Positions 1-7,171 of a DNA stretch of 13,420 nt are shown one piece after another. The translations under genes were made by a program, and so were the position numbers. This DNA is from DASROJ01 sp035646975 (GTDB lineage: Bacteria > Acidobacteriota > Polarisedimenticolia > JACPZX01 > DASXTC01). Location: assembly GCA_035646975.1 (NCBI GenBank), contig DASROJ010000342.1:1-13420 (forward strand), read 5' to 3'. The notes below the pieces were generated by a model that did not search any database, was not told the origin of the DNA, and was given only the letters and a program-made list of their open reading frames with translations. The stretch's first letter is position 1. Each line of letters starts with the position of its first letter.

Positions 1-89
1 GTCGGGGCGGTCATGTCGGGCATGGCGGTCATGGCGCAAATGGCGCCAAAGGTTCCCGACAGCAGCAGCACCAGGAGGATTCGCTTCAT
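1..89 (-). CDS. Secreted or membrane-anchored hypothetical protein, N-terminus only
   Basis: The complement read from position 89 opens with ATG and encodes about 29 residues before the window ends. They start MKRILLVLLLSGTFGAICAM, a Lys-Arg n-region followed by a leucine-rich hydrophobic core, which is a typical Sec signal peptide. The frame then continues into a Met/Pro/Asp-containing stretch and stays open to the edge. A Cys follows the core, but the residues before it (Gly-Ala-Ile) are a poor lipobox, so lipoprotein status is doubtful. The ribosome binding site is weak. The gene would be divergent from the membrane protein at 189. No function can be assigned; the call rests only on the signal-peptide pattern. 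Confidence 0.5.
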   Translation of the reverse strand, partial: MKRILLVLLLSGTFGAICAMTAMPDMTAP

Positions 90-188
90 CGAGCGGCACT
101 CTACGTCATCCGCGCCGGGCCGTCCACCGGGCGGCGCAACCCCCGAGTGCAATCCGTCATGTTAAGCTGGCGCAAACGGGAGGCGCAG

Positions 189-734
189 ATGTCGGGTGAA
201 ACCGCCGGCGGAGCCGGTGCGAGCTGGCTCATCTTCTCCTTGATGACGGTGGTGACCTGGGGGCTTTACGGAGTGTTCCTGCACCTGGGTCAGACTTCGA
301 TGCAGGATCCCGTCAACGGGAGGTACCGGGCGTTCCTGTTCGTCGGTATCGCCTACTTCCTGACCGCGGTGCTCGCCCCGCTGACGCTGCTGATGCTTAG
401 GGGGGCTTCCTGGCAGTTTCCGGCCCGCGGCATGGTCTGGTCGCTGGTTGCCGGACTGGCCGGCGCCACCGGGGCCTTCTGCGTTCTGCTGGCGTTCGGG
501 GCCAGAGGCTCGCCGAGCGTTGTCATGTCGATCGTGTTTGCCGGCGCCCCGGTGGTCAACGCGGTCACCGTCATCGCGATGAACCCTCCGCAAGGAGGGC
601 TGGGCGCCCTGCGCTGGCAGTTCATCGTGGGGCTGCTGATGGCCGCGCTGGGAGCTTTTCTCGTGACGATTTACAAGCCCGAGACCGCGGTCCCGTCGGC
701 GGCGCGGCCCGGGGTCGGCGCCTCGATCAAGTGA
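189..734 (+). CDS. Five-helix EamA-like (DMT-type) membrane protein
   Basis: This 181-residue protein is very hydrophobic, with five predicted membrane segments at about residues 13-33, 47-70, 82-103, 109-131 and 143-162. The motif WGLYGVFLHLG near 24-34, DPVNGRYRAFLF near 40-51 and the final LVTIYKP resemble the short EamA/DMT-like proteins I associate with Planctomycetota, Verrucomicrobiota and Acidobacteriota. Canonical EamA transporters have ten helices from two repeats; this is a half-size form, which in this superfamily usually works as a dimer. Substrate is unknown. The start at 189 is preferred over the in-frame ATG at 159 and the codon at 147 because GGGAGG at 178-183 lies five bases upstream. 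About 150 bases separate it from the next gene, so it is probably a separate transcription unit. Confidence 0.72.
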   Translation: MSGETAGGAGASWLIFSLMTVVTWGLYGVFLHLGQTSMQDPVNGRYRAFLFVGIAYFLTAVLAPLTLLMLRGASWQFPARGMVWSLVAGLAGATGAFCVLLAFGARGSPSVVMSIVFAGAPVVNAVTVIAMNPPQGGLGALRWQFIVGLLMAALGAFLVTIYKPETAVPSAARPGVGASIK

Positions 735-753
735 CACGCGCGGAAGCTGGAGT

Positions 754-771
754 ATGTAAAACGATGTAAAA
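754..771 (+). repeat. Tandem A/T-rich direct repeat ATGTAAAA x2 in the operon leader
   Basis: ATGTAAAA occurs at 754-761 and again at 764-771, separated by CG. The repeat period is ten bases, close to one helical turn. It forms an A/T-rich island in an otherwise very GC-rich region, between the end of the membrane-protein gene and the start of the propeller operon. Such spacing suits a direct-repeat binding site for a regulator or an A/T-rich promoter element. No convincing -35/-10 pair could be assigned. Confidence 0.4.
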
Positions 772-832
772 AGAGGGGCGGAAGCGGGCCTCGGGTAACC
801 CGGACTCGCCCTCGCCGTACTAGGCTGGGCTG

Positions 833-855
833 ACGTCTTCCCGCCGGGAAGTCGT
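833..855. promoter_or_regulatory. Imperfect 23-base palindrome upstream of the operon (possible operator or leader hairpin)
   Basis: CTTCCCG at 837-843 and CGGGAAG at 845-851 are perfect inverted repeats around a single C. After one T/T mismatch the symmetry continues with ACG at 833-835 and CGT at 853-855. A smaller perfect palindrome, CGGGTAACCCG, lies at 792-802. The 23-base element ends 31 bases before the chosen start at 887. A dyad of this size and position could be an operator for a dimeric repressor. With a one-base centre it is a poor RNA hairpin, and no T-run follows, so it is not an intrinsic terminator. The function is inferred from symmetry and location only. Confidence 0.35.
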
Positions 856-886
856 TGTGCGCCCCGCAATCAGGAAATTTCCTTTC

Positions 887-3124
887 ATGGGTCGAGGCAT
901 GCGAAAAACTGCAGGCTCCTGGTTATCGGCATCGGCGATTCTCCTGCTCGGCATGATGGCCGCCCCCGCGACCGCGAGCGCTTCGGAGTGGGCGGGATGG
1001 CGTGGTCCATGGCAGACCGGGGTCTCTGATGAGACCGGATTGATCTCCTCCTGGTCGACCACCGGCGAGAACCTGATCTGGAAGGCCGACTTCATCGGCA
1101 GATCGACCCCTGCTGTGTTCGACGGCCGCGTCTGCGCCATCGGCCGCGTCGGCACCGGCGATACGAAACAGGAAGTCGTCGCCTGCTATGACGCGGGCTC
1201 GGGCGCCAGGCTCTGGGAGCGCCGCTTCAACGTCTATCACACCGCGGTGCCGTTCAGCCGTGTCGGATGGGCCAACATCGCCGGCGACCCCGAGACCGGC
1301 AACCTCTACATCCACGGTGTCGGAGGTCTGTTCGTCTGCCTGGACCGCAAGGGGGGCACGGTCTGGTCCCGTTCGCTCACCGAGGAGCTCGGCCACATCT
1401 CGGGGTATGGCGGTCGCACCCATTCGCCGATCATCGACGAGGATCGGGTGATCCTCGGCTTCTCCAATTCGGGGTGGGGCGATCAGGTGCCTCCGCGCCA
1501 CCGCTACTTCGCCTTTGACAAGAGGACCGGCGATCTGATCTGGGAGTCGACGCCGGGCGGCCGGCCCGAGACGATCACCACCCAGGCCACCCCGGTGACC
1601 GCCGTGATCGACGGACAGCGGCTGCTGATCGGCGGCAACGGGGACGGATGGATCTACGCCATGAAGGCCCGCACGGGAGAAAAGGTCTGGGGTTTCCATC
1701 TCAGCAAGCAGGGGCTCAACACCTCCGTCGTCGTGGACGGCAACAAGGTGTACGCCACCAGCGGAGACGAGAACATCGATGAAGCCACAAAGGGGCGCGT
1801 GGTCTGCATCAACGGCTCCGGCAAAGGCGACATCACCAAGACGGGAGAGGTCTGGCGCGCCGACGAGCTGGAGATAGGCTTCGCTTCGCCGCTGCTGCAC
1901 GCCGGGACGCTCTACGTCGTGGACGATTCGGCCAACCTGTTCGCGCTGGATGCGGCCACCGGCAGGAAGAAGTGGCAGTACAACCTCGGGACGGTCGGCA
2001 AGGGGTCGCCGGTGTGGGCCGACGGAAAGATCTACGCCACGGAAGTCAACGGCAACATTCACATCCTTCGGCCTGATGAAACCGGCGCGGTTCCGCTGGA
2101 CCACGACCAGGTCATGATCAACGGCGAGCGGCACGCCGAGATCTACGGGTCACCCGCCATCGCGTATGGCCGCATCTACATCGCGACGGAGGGTGGAATC
2201 TACTGTCTGGGCGACAAGTCGGCGCGATTCTCCCCCGGGCCGGGCAAGCCGGTCGACGTTGCGGAGCCGAAGCCGGATCCCGCCGCCCCGCCCGCATGGC
2301 TGCAGGTCGTGCCGGCGGAGGTCACTGTCGGCGTGGCGGACTCCGTCTCGTTTCGCGCGATCGCCTACGATGCGCAGGGCCGTGCCGTCGCGGCAACGGG
2401 TGCGACGCAGGGAACATGGGGTGTCGATGGGATCGCCGGCGCCGTCGACGCCAAGGGGCGCTTCGTGCCGGATCGGTCGCGCGGCTCGCAGACTGGTCTT
2501 GTCACGCTTCAGGTCGGCGAGATCAAGGCCAGCGCCCGGGTGCGCGTCTTCGCGGAGCTTCCCTGGCAGGAGGACTTCTCGAGCTTCGAGCCGGGCAAGA
2601 ACCCGGGCTATTGGGTCGCCGGCGCCAACCGGTTTGTTGTGGCCGACAAAGCGGGCAACAAGGTGCTGACCAAGGCGTTCATGGATCAGGGCATCGAGCG
2701 ATCGAGCCTGTTCATCGGTCCGCCCGGGATGTCCGGCTACACGATCCAGGCGGACCTGATGGGTTCGGCCAAGGGAAGACGCATGCCGGACATGGGGATC
2801 ATCGCCGGTGGCTACACGCTCGATATGATGGGCAACCACCAGCGGGTCCAGATACGGGACTGGACCGAGCCCCGGCTAGAAAAGACGATCGACTTCGCCT
2901 GGAATCCCGATGTCTGGTACACGCTCAAGATGCAGGTCGACGTGCAGAAGGACAAAGCGATCATCCGCGGCAAGATCTGGCCCGCCGGCACTTCCGAGCC
3001 GGCGGCCTGGACAGTCACCGCGGAGGATCCCGTGCCGATCCGACAGGGCAGCCCGGGTCTTTACGGCTACTCGGCGGCTGACATCTTCTACGACAACATC
3101 AAGGTGACGGTGACCGGACGATGA
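887..3124 (+). CDS. Secreted PQQ-like beta-propeller protein with Ig-like and C-terminal jelly-roll-like domains (propeller A)
   Basis: This protein of about 745 residues has a signal peptide (MRKTAG... then a hydrophobic core ending near ATASA), so it should be exported. Residues about 35-450 form a PQQ-like propeller with repeated blade signatures such as YDAGSGARLWE, DKRTGDLIWE, KARTGEKVWG and DAATGRKKWQY. A Pro/Asp-rich linker follows, then an Ig-like beta domain at about 470-560. The C-terminal part, about 560-745, starts with PWQEDFSSFEPG and resembles a concanavalin-like or DUF1080-like beta-sandwich. Such tails often bind carbohydrate or protein. No vicinal disulfide or calcium-site motif of quinoprotein dehydrogenases is evident, so a redox role is unproven; binding or scaffolding is equally possible. 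The ATG at 887 is preferred because AGGA sits at 872-875. ATG 899 and GTG 857 are in-frame alternatives. Its TGA overlaps the next ATG as ATGA. Confidence 0.8.
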   Translation: MGRGMRKTAGSWLSASAILLLGMMAAPATASASEWAGWRGPWQTGVSDETGLISSWSTTGENLIWKADFIGRSTPAVFDGRVCAIGRVGTGDTKQEVVACYDAGSGARLWERRFNVYHTAVPFSRVGWANIAGDPETGNLYIHGVGGLFVCLDRKGGTVWSRSLTEELGHISGYGGRTHSPIIDEDRVILGFSNSGWGDQVPPRHRYFAFDKRTGDLIWESTPGGRPETITTQATPVTAVIDGQRLLIGGNGDGWIYAMKARTGEKVWGFHLSKQGLNTSVVVDGNKVYATSGDENIDEATKGRVVCINGSGKGDITKTGEVWRADELEIGFASPLLHAGTLYVVDDSANLFALDAATGRKKWQYNLGTVGKGSPVWADGKIYATEVNGNIHILRPDETGAVPLDHDQVMINGERHAEIYGSPAIAYGRIYIATEGGIYCLGDKSARFSPGPGKPVDVAEPKPDPAAPPAWLQVVPAEVTVGVADSVSFRAIAYDAQGRAVAATGATQGTWGVDGIAGAVDAKGRFVPDRSRGSQTGLVTLQVGEIKASARVRVFAELPWQEDFSSFEPGKNPGYWVAGANRFVVADKAGNKVLTKAFMDQGIERSSLFIGPPGMSGYTIQADLMGSAKGRRMPDMGIIAGGYTLDMMGNHQRVQIRDWTEPRLEKTIDFAWNPDVWYTLKMQVDVQKDKAIIRGKIWPAGTSEPAAWTVTAEDPVPIRQGSPGLYGYSAADIFYDNIKVTVTGR

Positions 3125-4662
3125 GAAACGGCTTCACGATGGCAGTGCTCAGCTTTCCACTTGCGGTTTTCCTGGTGGCCGCCGCCGAGACGAAGGGCAA
3201 ACCCGCGGCGCAGCCGCCTTCCGCGAAGCCAGCTTCCGCGGAGCTTCCTTCAATGTTCGGGCAGACCCCCTCGCGCAACATGGTGTCGGCGGAAAAAGGG
3301 CTGCCCGACAAGTGGGATCCCGCCACGGGCCTGAACATCAAGTGGGTGGCCACGCTCGGCTCGCAGACCTACGCCGGCCCGGTGCTGCATGGCGGCAAGG
3401 TCTACGTCGGAACCAACAATGAAGGGCTGCGCAACCCGAAGCTGAAGAACGACCGGGGCGTCGTGATGGCCTTCAATGCCGCCGATGGAAAGTTTCTCTG
3501 GCAGGCCGCCTTTCCCAAGCTGCCTTCGGGAATGGTCAACGACTGGCCATTGCAGGGAATCTGCTCGACCCCCTACATCGACGGTGACCGGCTCTATTTC
3601 GTCTCGAACCGCGCCGAGGTCATCTGCGCCGACACCGAGGGGTTCCGGGACGGCGAGAACGATGGCCCGTTCACGACGGAGACCGACACGACCGAGCTGG
3701 ACGCCGACATCGTCTGGAAGTTCGACATGATGGCCGAGCTCGATGTCTTTCCGCACAATCTGGCCGCGGGCAATCCGCTGATCGTCGGCGACATCCTCTT
3801 CACGGTGACCGGCAACGGAGTGGATGAAGGCCATGTCAACATCCCGTCTCCGAAGGCGCCCAGCTTCATCGCGCTGAACAAGAACACCGGAAAGCTGATC
3901 TGGGAAAGCGCGGCCCCCGGCGAGAAGATCATCCACGGTTCCTGGTCGAACCCGGCCTACGCCGTCATCAAGGGCAAGCCGCAGGTGATCATCCCCGGCG
4001 GGGATGGCTGGGTCTACTCGTTCGTGCCCGAGACCGGCAAGCTGATCTGGAAGTTCGACGCCAACCCCAAGGACGCCGTCTATGTCCTGGGCGGCAGCGG
4101 CACGCGCAACGAGATCATCGCGACACCCGTGATCTGGGAGGACAAGGTCTATGTCGGTGTCGGCCAGGATCCCGAGCACGGCGAAGGGATCGGTCATCTG
4201 TGGGCCATCGACGCCACCAAGGAAGGCGATGTCACCGGAAAGGCGGAGGTCTGGCACCGCGGTTACAAGGAGTTCAACCGGACCATCTCGACCGTGGCCA
4301 TCCACGACGGTCTGCTGTACGCCTCGGATCTCAGCGGGTATCTCTACTGCCTCGACGCCAGGACGGGCGAGCATTTCTGGACGCACAGCCTGGGCGCGGC
4401 GGTGTGGGGTTCACCCTTCGTCGCCGATGGCAAGGTGTACATCGGCGATGAGGACGGCAACGTCACGATCCTGCGCGAGGGAAAGAAAGAGCAGGTCATC
4501 GCGACGATCAACATGGGCAACGCGGTTTTCACGACACCCACCGCGAAGGACGGCGTGCTCTATATCGTCAGCCGCACCAAGCTGTTCGCGGTCGCCAACG
4601 GCATCCCCGCCACCGCCACCTCCGCCCCTCCCGCAACGCCGGGCGCGCAGACGAAACCATGA
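3121..4662 (+). CDS. Secreted PQQ-like beta-propeller protein (propeller B)
   Basis: This protein of 513 residues starts with a signal sequence (MRNGFTMAVLSFPLAVFLVAAA) followed by an Ala/Pro/Lys-rich spacer to about residue 40. The rest is a PQQ-like propeller with blade signatures including NAADGKFLWQ, NKNTGKLIWE, PETGKLIWKFD and DARTGEHFWTH. The segment MMAELDVFPHNLAAGNPL, near residue 202, is characteristic of propeller proteins I associate with planctomycete- and verrucomicrobial-type genomes. It ends in a low-complexity Ala/Thr/Pro tail of about 20 residues. No quinoprotein catalytic motif is obvious, so PQQ binding should not be assumed. It is most likely a periplasmic or surface protein acting with propeller A, whose stop it overlaps by four bases (ATGA). 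It overlaps the next start in the same way. The start is fixed by that coupling, although the ribosome binding site is weak. Confidence 0.8.
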   Translation: MRNGFTMAVLSFPLAVFLVAAAETKGKPAAQPPSAKPASAELPSMFGQTPSRNMVSAEKGLPDKWDPATGLNIKWVATLGSQTYAGPVLHGGKVYVGTNNEGLRNPKLKNDRGVVMAFNAADGKFLWQAAFPKLPSGMVNDWPLQGICSTPYIDGDRLYFVSNRAEVICADTEGFRDGENDGPFTTETDTTELDADIVWKFDMMAELDVFPHNLAAGNPLIVGDILFTVTGNGVDEGHVNIPSPKAPSFIALNKNTGKLIWESAAPGEKIIHGSWSNPAYAVIKGKPQVIIPGGDGWVYSFVPETGKLIWKFDANPKDAVYVLGGSGTRNEIIATPVIWEDKVYVGVGQDPEHGEGIGHLWAIDATKEGDVTGKAEVWHRGYKEFNRTISTVAIHDGLLYASDLSGYLYCLDARTGEHFWTHSLGAAVWGSPFVADGKVYIGDEDGNVTILREGKKEQVIATINMGNAVFTTPTAKDGVLYIVSRTKLFAVANGIPATATSAPPATPGAQTKP

Positions 4663-5741
4663 GGGAAGGGGCGCTCGCCGGCAAGGTCAGTGAGGCGCGC
4701 GCCCGGCTCGACGCGCACGTCCGCGAGACGGTCCGATGGCATTTCAGCCCGCAGACCGGCTCGCCGTTCTGGCTCGATGCCGCCTCGCGTCTCGATTTCG
4801 ATCCCCGGGAGCGGGTCCAGGGGTATGACGATCTGAAGCTCCTGGGGCATTTCCAGGACGAATGGCTGCGCGGCGGCCCCGTGCGGAGGTGGCTGCCCAA
4901 GGGACTCGCCGGCCGTCCGATGTTCGCGTTCGAGACGGGCGGCTCCACCGGGCTGCCCAAGACACGGCTCAACATCGAGGACTTCCAGATCGATTACGAG
5001 ACGTTCAGCGCGACGCTTTCCGACAAGGGGTTTCCGCGCGGCGCCGACTGGCTGATGCTGGGCCCGACCGGGCCGCGACGATTGAGGCTCTCCATCGAGC
5101 ACCTCGCGCAGCACAGGGGCGGCATCTCCTACTTCGTCGACCTCGACCCGCGGTGGGTGAATCAGCTCGTCAGGGACTCCCGGTACCGGGAGCTCGAGAA
5201 CTACAAGTCCCACGTCATCGACCAGGCGCTCAAGGTTCTCAAGGGACACGACTCGATCCGGTGCATGTTCACCACGCCGAAACTGCTTGAGGCGCTGTGT
5301 GAACGAATCTCGCTCGACCGGGCCGGCATCACCGGGATTTTCTGCGGCGGCACCGAGATGACCGCGCAGTTCAACCGGTTCGTCCGCGAGGAGCTGGCGC
5401 CGGGGATCGACTTCGTCCCCACTTATGGCAATACGCTGATGGGTCTGGCCTGCCCCGCGCCGTTCGACCCGGCCGACGATTACGCGATCACCTATTACCC
5501 CCCTTCGCCGCGCGCGGTGTTCGAGCTGGTGCGACCCGACGACCCGGAGACCCCGGTGGGATACGGCGAGACGGGCAGGGTGATGCTGACCACGCTGACG
5601 CGGGACTTCTTCATGCCGAGGTTCCTGGAGCGGGACGAGGGAGAGCGCGCGCGTCCCTGTGATGCCTATCCCTGGGACGGCGTCAGCAACCTGCGTCTTC
5701 TCGCCTCGTTGCAGGCCAGCGTCGTGGTGGGGGTCTATTGA
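4659..5741 (+). CDS. LuxE/PaaK-like adenylate-forming enzyme (acyl-protein synthetase type)
   Basis: This protein of 360 residues belongs to the ANL adenylating superfamily. The phosphate-binding loop FETGGSTGLPK is at residues 91-101. A GGTEM motif lies at 230-234 (A4/A5-like), TYGNT at 255-259, GETGRV at 303-308 and a DFFMPRFLERDEG stretch at 316-328 in the place of the A7 region. The length matches LuxE (about 370-380) better than PaaK (about 430), so the mobile C-terminal domain is short or missing. In the lux system LuxE activates a fatty acid with ATP and passes the acyl group, through a Cys, to LuxC. Here Cys334 is the only Cys near the C-terminus and is a candidate acyl acceptor. No signal peptide is visible, so it should be cytoplasmic. 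The gene lies directly before a LuxC/ALDH-like reductase with a TGATG junction, which supports a joint acid-reducing role. A stand-alone aryl or acyl ligase remains possible. Confidence 0.75.
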   Translation: MREGALAGKVSEARARLDAHVRETVRWHFSPQTGSPFWLDAASRLDFDPRERVQGYDDLKLLGHFQDEWLRGGPVRRWLPKGLAGRPMFAFETGGSTGLPKTRLNIEDFQIDYETFSATLSDKGFPRGADWLMLGPTGPRRLRLSIEHLAQHRGGISYFVDLDPRWVNQLVRDSRYRELENYKSHVIDQALKVLKGHDSIRCMFTTPKLLEALCERISLDRAGITGIFCGGTEMTAQFNRFVREELAPGIDFVPTYGNTLMGLACPAPFDPADDYAITYYPPSPRAVFELVRPDDPETPVGYGETGRVMLTTLTRDFFMPRFLERDEGERARPCDAYPWDGVSNLRLLASLQASVVVGVY

Positions 5742-7171
5742 TGCTGCATGTGCCGATACTCCGCGGCGGAAAATCCTACCGGAGCATCGACCGGGTGAAG
5801 CTGGTCGACGTGCGCACGCGCAAGCCCGTGGCGGAGGTGAGCCAGGCCAATCGCGGCTTGATCGCCAGGGATCTGCAGGACGCCGCCGGGCGTCGGCGGA
5901 TCCTCGCGAGCCACCGGGCCGCCGACCTCGTGAGCCTGTGCGCCAGGGCCGCGGTGTTGTTCGCCGAGGAGTCGCTGCCGCTGGACGATGGCGCCGAGCA
6001 GACACCCGCCGGGTACATCGGCGCGCTGTCGGCGACCACCGGAATGCCCGAGACGCTCTGTCGCGCCAACGCGGCGAAGATCCGGTTCGTCCTGGCCCGG
6101 ATGGAGGAGGTCCTTTCGGGCTGGACACGCGGGCTGGACCTGGGCGTTCTGGATGCCGGATGGGGAACGGAAGGGGGACGCCGGGTGTCCTACCTGTCCC
6201 AGGCCGACGCGCTGGGAGCCGTCCTGCCGAACAACTCACCGGGGGTTCACTCGCTCTGGATTCCCGCCTTCGCGCTGAAGGTCCCGCTGGTGCTGAGGCC
6301 CGGCCGGCAGGAACCCTGGACGCCGTTGAGGATCGCGCGGGCCCTGATGGCGGCCGGTGCGCCGGCCGAAGCGTTCAGCTTCTATCCGAGCGATCATGCC
6401 GGCGCGGTGGAGATCCTGCTGCGGTGCGGGCGCTCGATGCTGTTCGGCGACGGCGCCACGCTGCGTGCCTGGCAGGACGATCCGCGGGTACAGCTTCACG
6501 GCCCCGGCTGGAGTAAGGTGATCCTCGGAGACGACGCCGCGCCGCGCTGGCGGCAGTTCCTGGAGGTGATGGCCGGTTCGATCGCCGACAACGGGGGACG
6601 TTCCTGCCTGAACGCGTCGTCCGTCTGGACTCCCTCGGCCGGGCGGGAGATCGCCCGGGGTCTTGCCGAGCATCTTGCGGCCATCGATGGCAGGCCTCTT
6701 TCGGACCCCGAAGCCCGACTGGCGGCGTTTTCCGATCCGGCGCAGGCACGCCGCACCTCCGAGCACATCGATCGCCTGCTCGAGACACCCGGCGCCGAGG
6801 ATGTCAGCGCGACGGTGCGCGGGCCGCAGAGGCTGGTCGAAGTGGACGGATGCACCTTCCTGCGCCCCACGGTGATCTGGTGCGAGGATGCGGCGCACCC
6901 GCTGGTGTCCTGCGAATTTCTGTTCCCGTACGCGGCGGTGGTCGAGCTGCCGACGAACGAGGTGACTGCACGGATTGGATCGACCCTGGTAGCCACGGCG
7001 CTGACCGACGATCCGGTCTTCCAGCGCGACCTGCTGGAGTGCCCTTCGATCGATCGACTCAACCTCGGCCCGGTTCCCACCAGCCGCGTCTCGTGGGATC
7101 AGCCCCACGAAGGCAACCTGTTCGACCACCTCTATCGACAAAGGGCGATCCAGATCGAAGGAGCCGCGTAG
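5741..7171 (+). CDS. LuxC-like acyl reductase / aldehyde dehydrogenase superfamily protein
   Basis: This protein of 476 residues has the aldehyde dehydrogenase fold signatures in order: PNN at 163-165, Lys180 with LRPG at 185-188, EPWTP at 191-195, the catalytic-Cys segment NGGRSCLN with Cys289, and CEFLFP at 391-396 (the equivalent of E.FGP). Its length is close to that of LuxC (about 480), which reduces enzyme-bound acyl groups to aldehydes with NADPH. The preceding gene is LuxE-like, and their TGATG overlap suggests a stoichiometric complex. I therefore favour acyl-protein or acyl-CoA reduction to aldehyde. An ordinary aldehyde-oxidising dehydrogenase cannot be excluded. No signal peptide is seen, so it should be cytoplasmic. 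ATG 5741 is preferred to the TTG one codon earlier; a G-run about seven bases upstream may serve as the ribosome binding site. Confidence 0.72.
   Translation: MLHVPILRGGKSYRSIDRVKLVDVRTRKPVAEVSQANRGLIARDLQDAAGRRRILASHRAADLVSLCARAAVLFAEESLPLDDGAEQTPAGYIGALSATTGMPETLCRANAAKIRFVLARMEEVLSGWTRGLDLGVLDAGWGTEGGRRVSYLSQADALGAVLPNNSPGVHSLWIPAFALKVPLVLRPGRQEPWTPLRIARALMAAGAPAEAFSFYPSDHAGAVEILLRCGRSMLFGDGATLRAWQDDPRVQLHGPGWSKVILGDDAAPRWRQFLEVMAGSIADNGGRSCLNASSVWTPSAGREIARGLAEHLAAIDGRPLSDPEARLAAFSDPAQARRTSEHIDRLLETPGAEDVSATVRGPQRLVEVDGCTFLRPTVIWCEDAAHPLVSCEFLFPYAAVVELPTNEVTARIGSTLVATALTDDPVFQRDLLECPSIDRLNLGPVPTSRVSWDQPHEGNLFDHLYRQRAIQIEGAA

Noticed and set aside
735..886. Intrinsic terminator or small gene in the largest intergenic gap
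   Set aside because: The palindromes are not followed by a T-run and have almost no loop. No short frame with a convincing ribosome binding site is present.
923..2134. Open frame of 403 codons on the minus strand opposite propeller A
   Set aside because: It is a GC-driven shadow of a well-supported propeller gene and has no recognisable motif. The same applies to the antisense frames at 3250-4386, 9458-11116, 10533-11837 and 12257-13381.
4560..6239. Open frame of 559 codons on the minus strand
   Set aside because: It is antisense to the LuxE-like gene and the flanking genes, is Arg/Pro-rich and low in complexity, and shows no recognisable motif. The sense-strand genes have clear family signatures.
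4659..7171. A bioluminescence (lux) operon
   Set aside because: Only LuxE/LuxC-like genes are present. No luxA, luxB, luxD or lux regulator is in the window, and the neighbours are propellers and a radical SAM enzyme.
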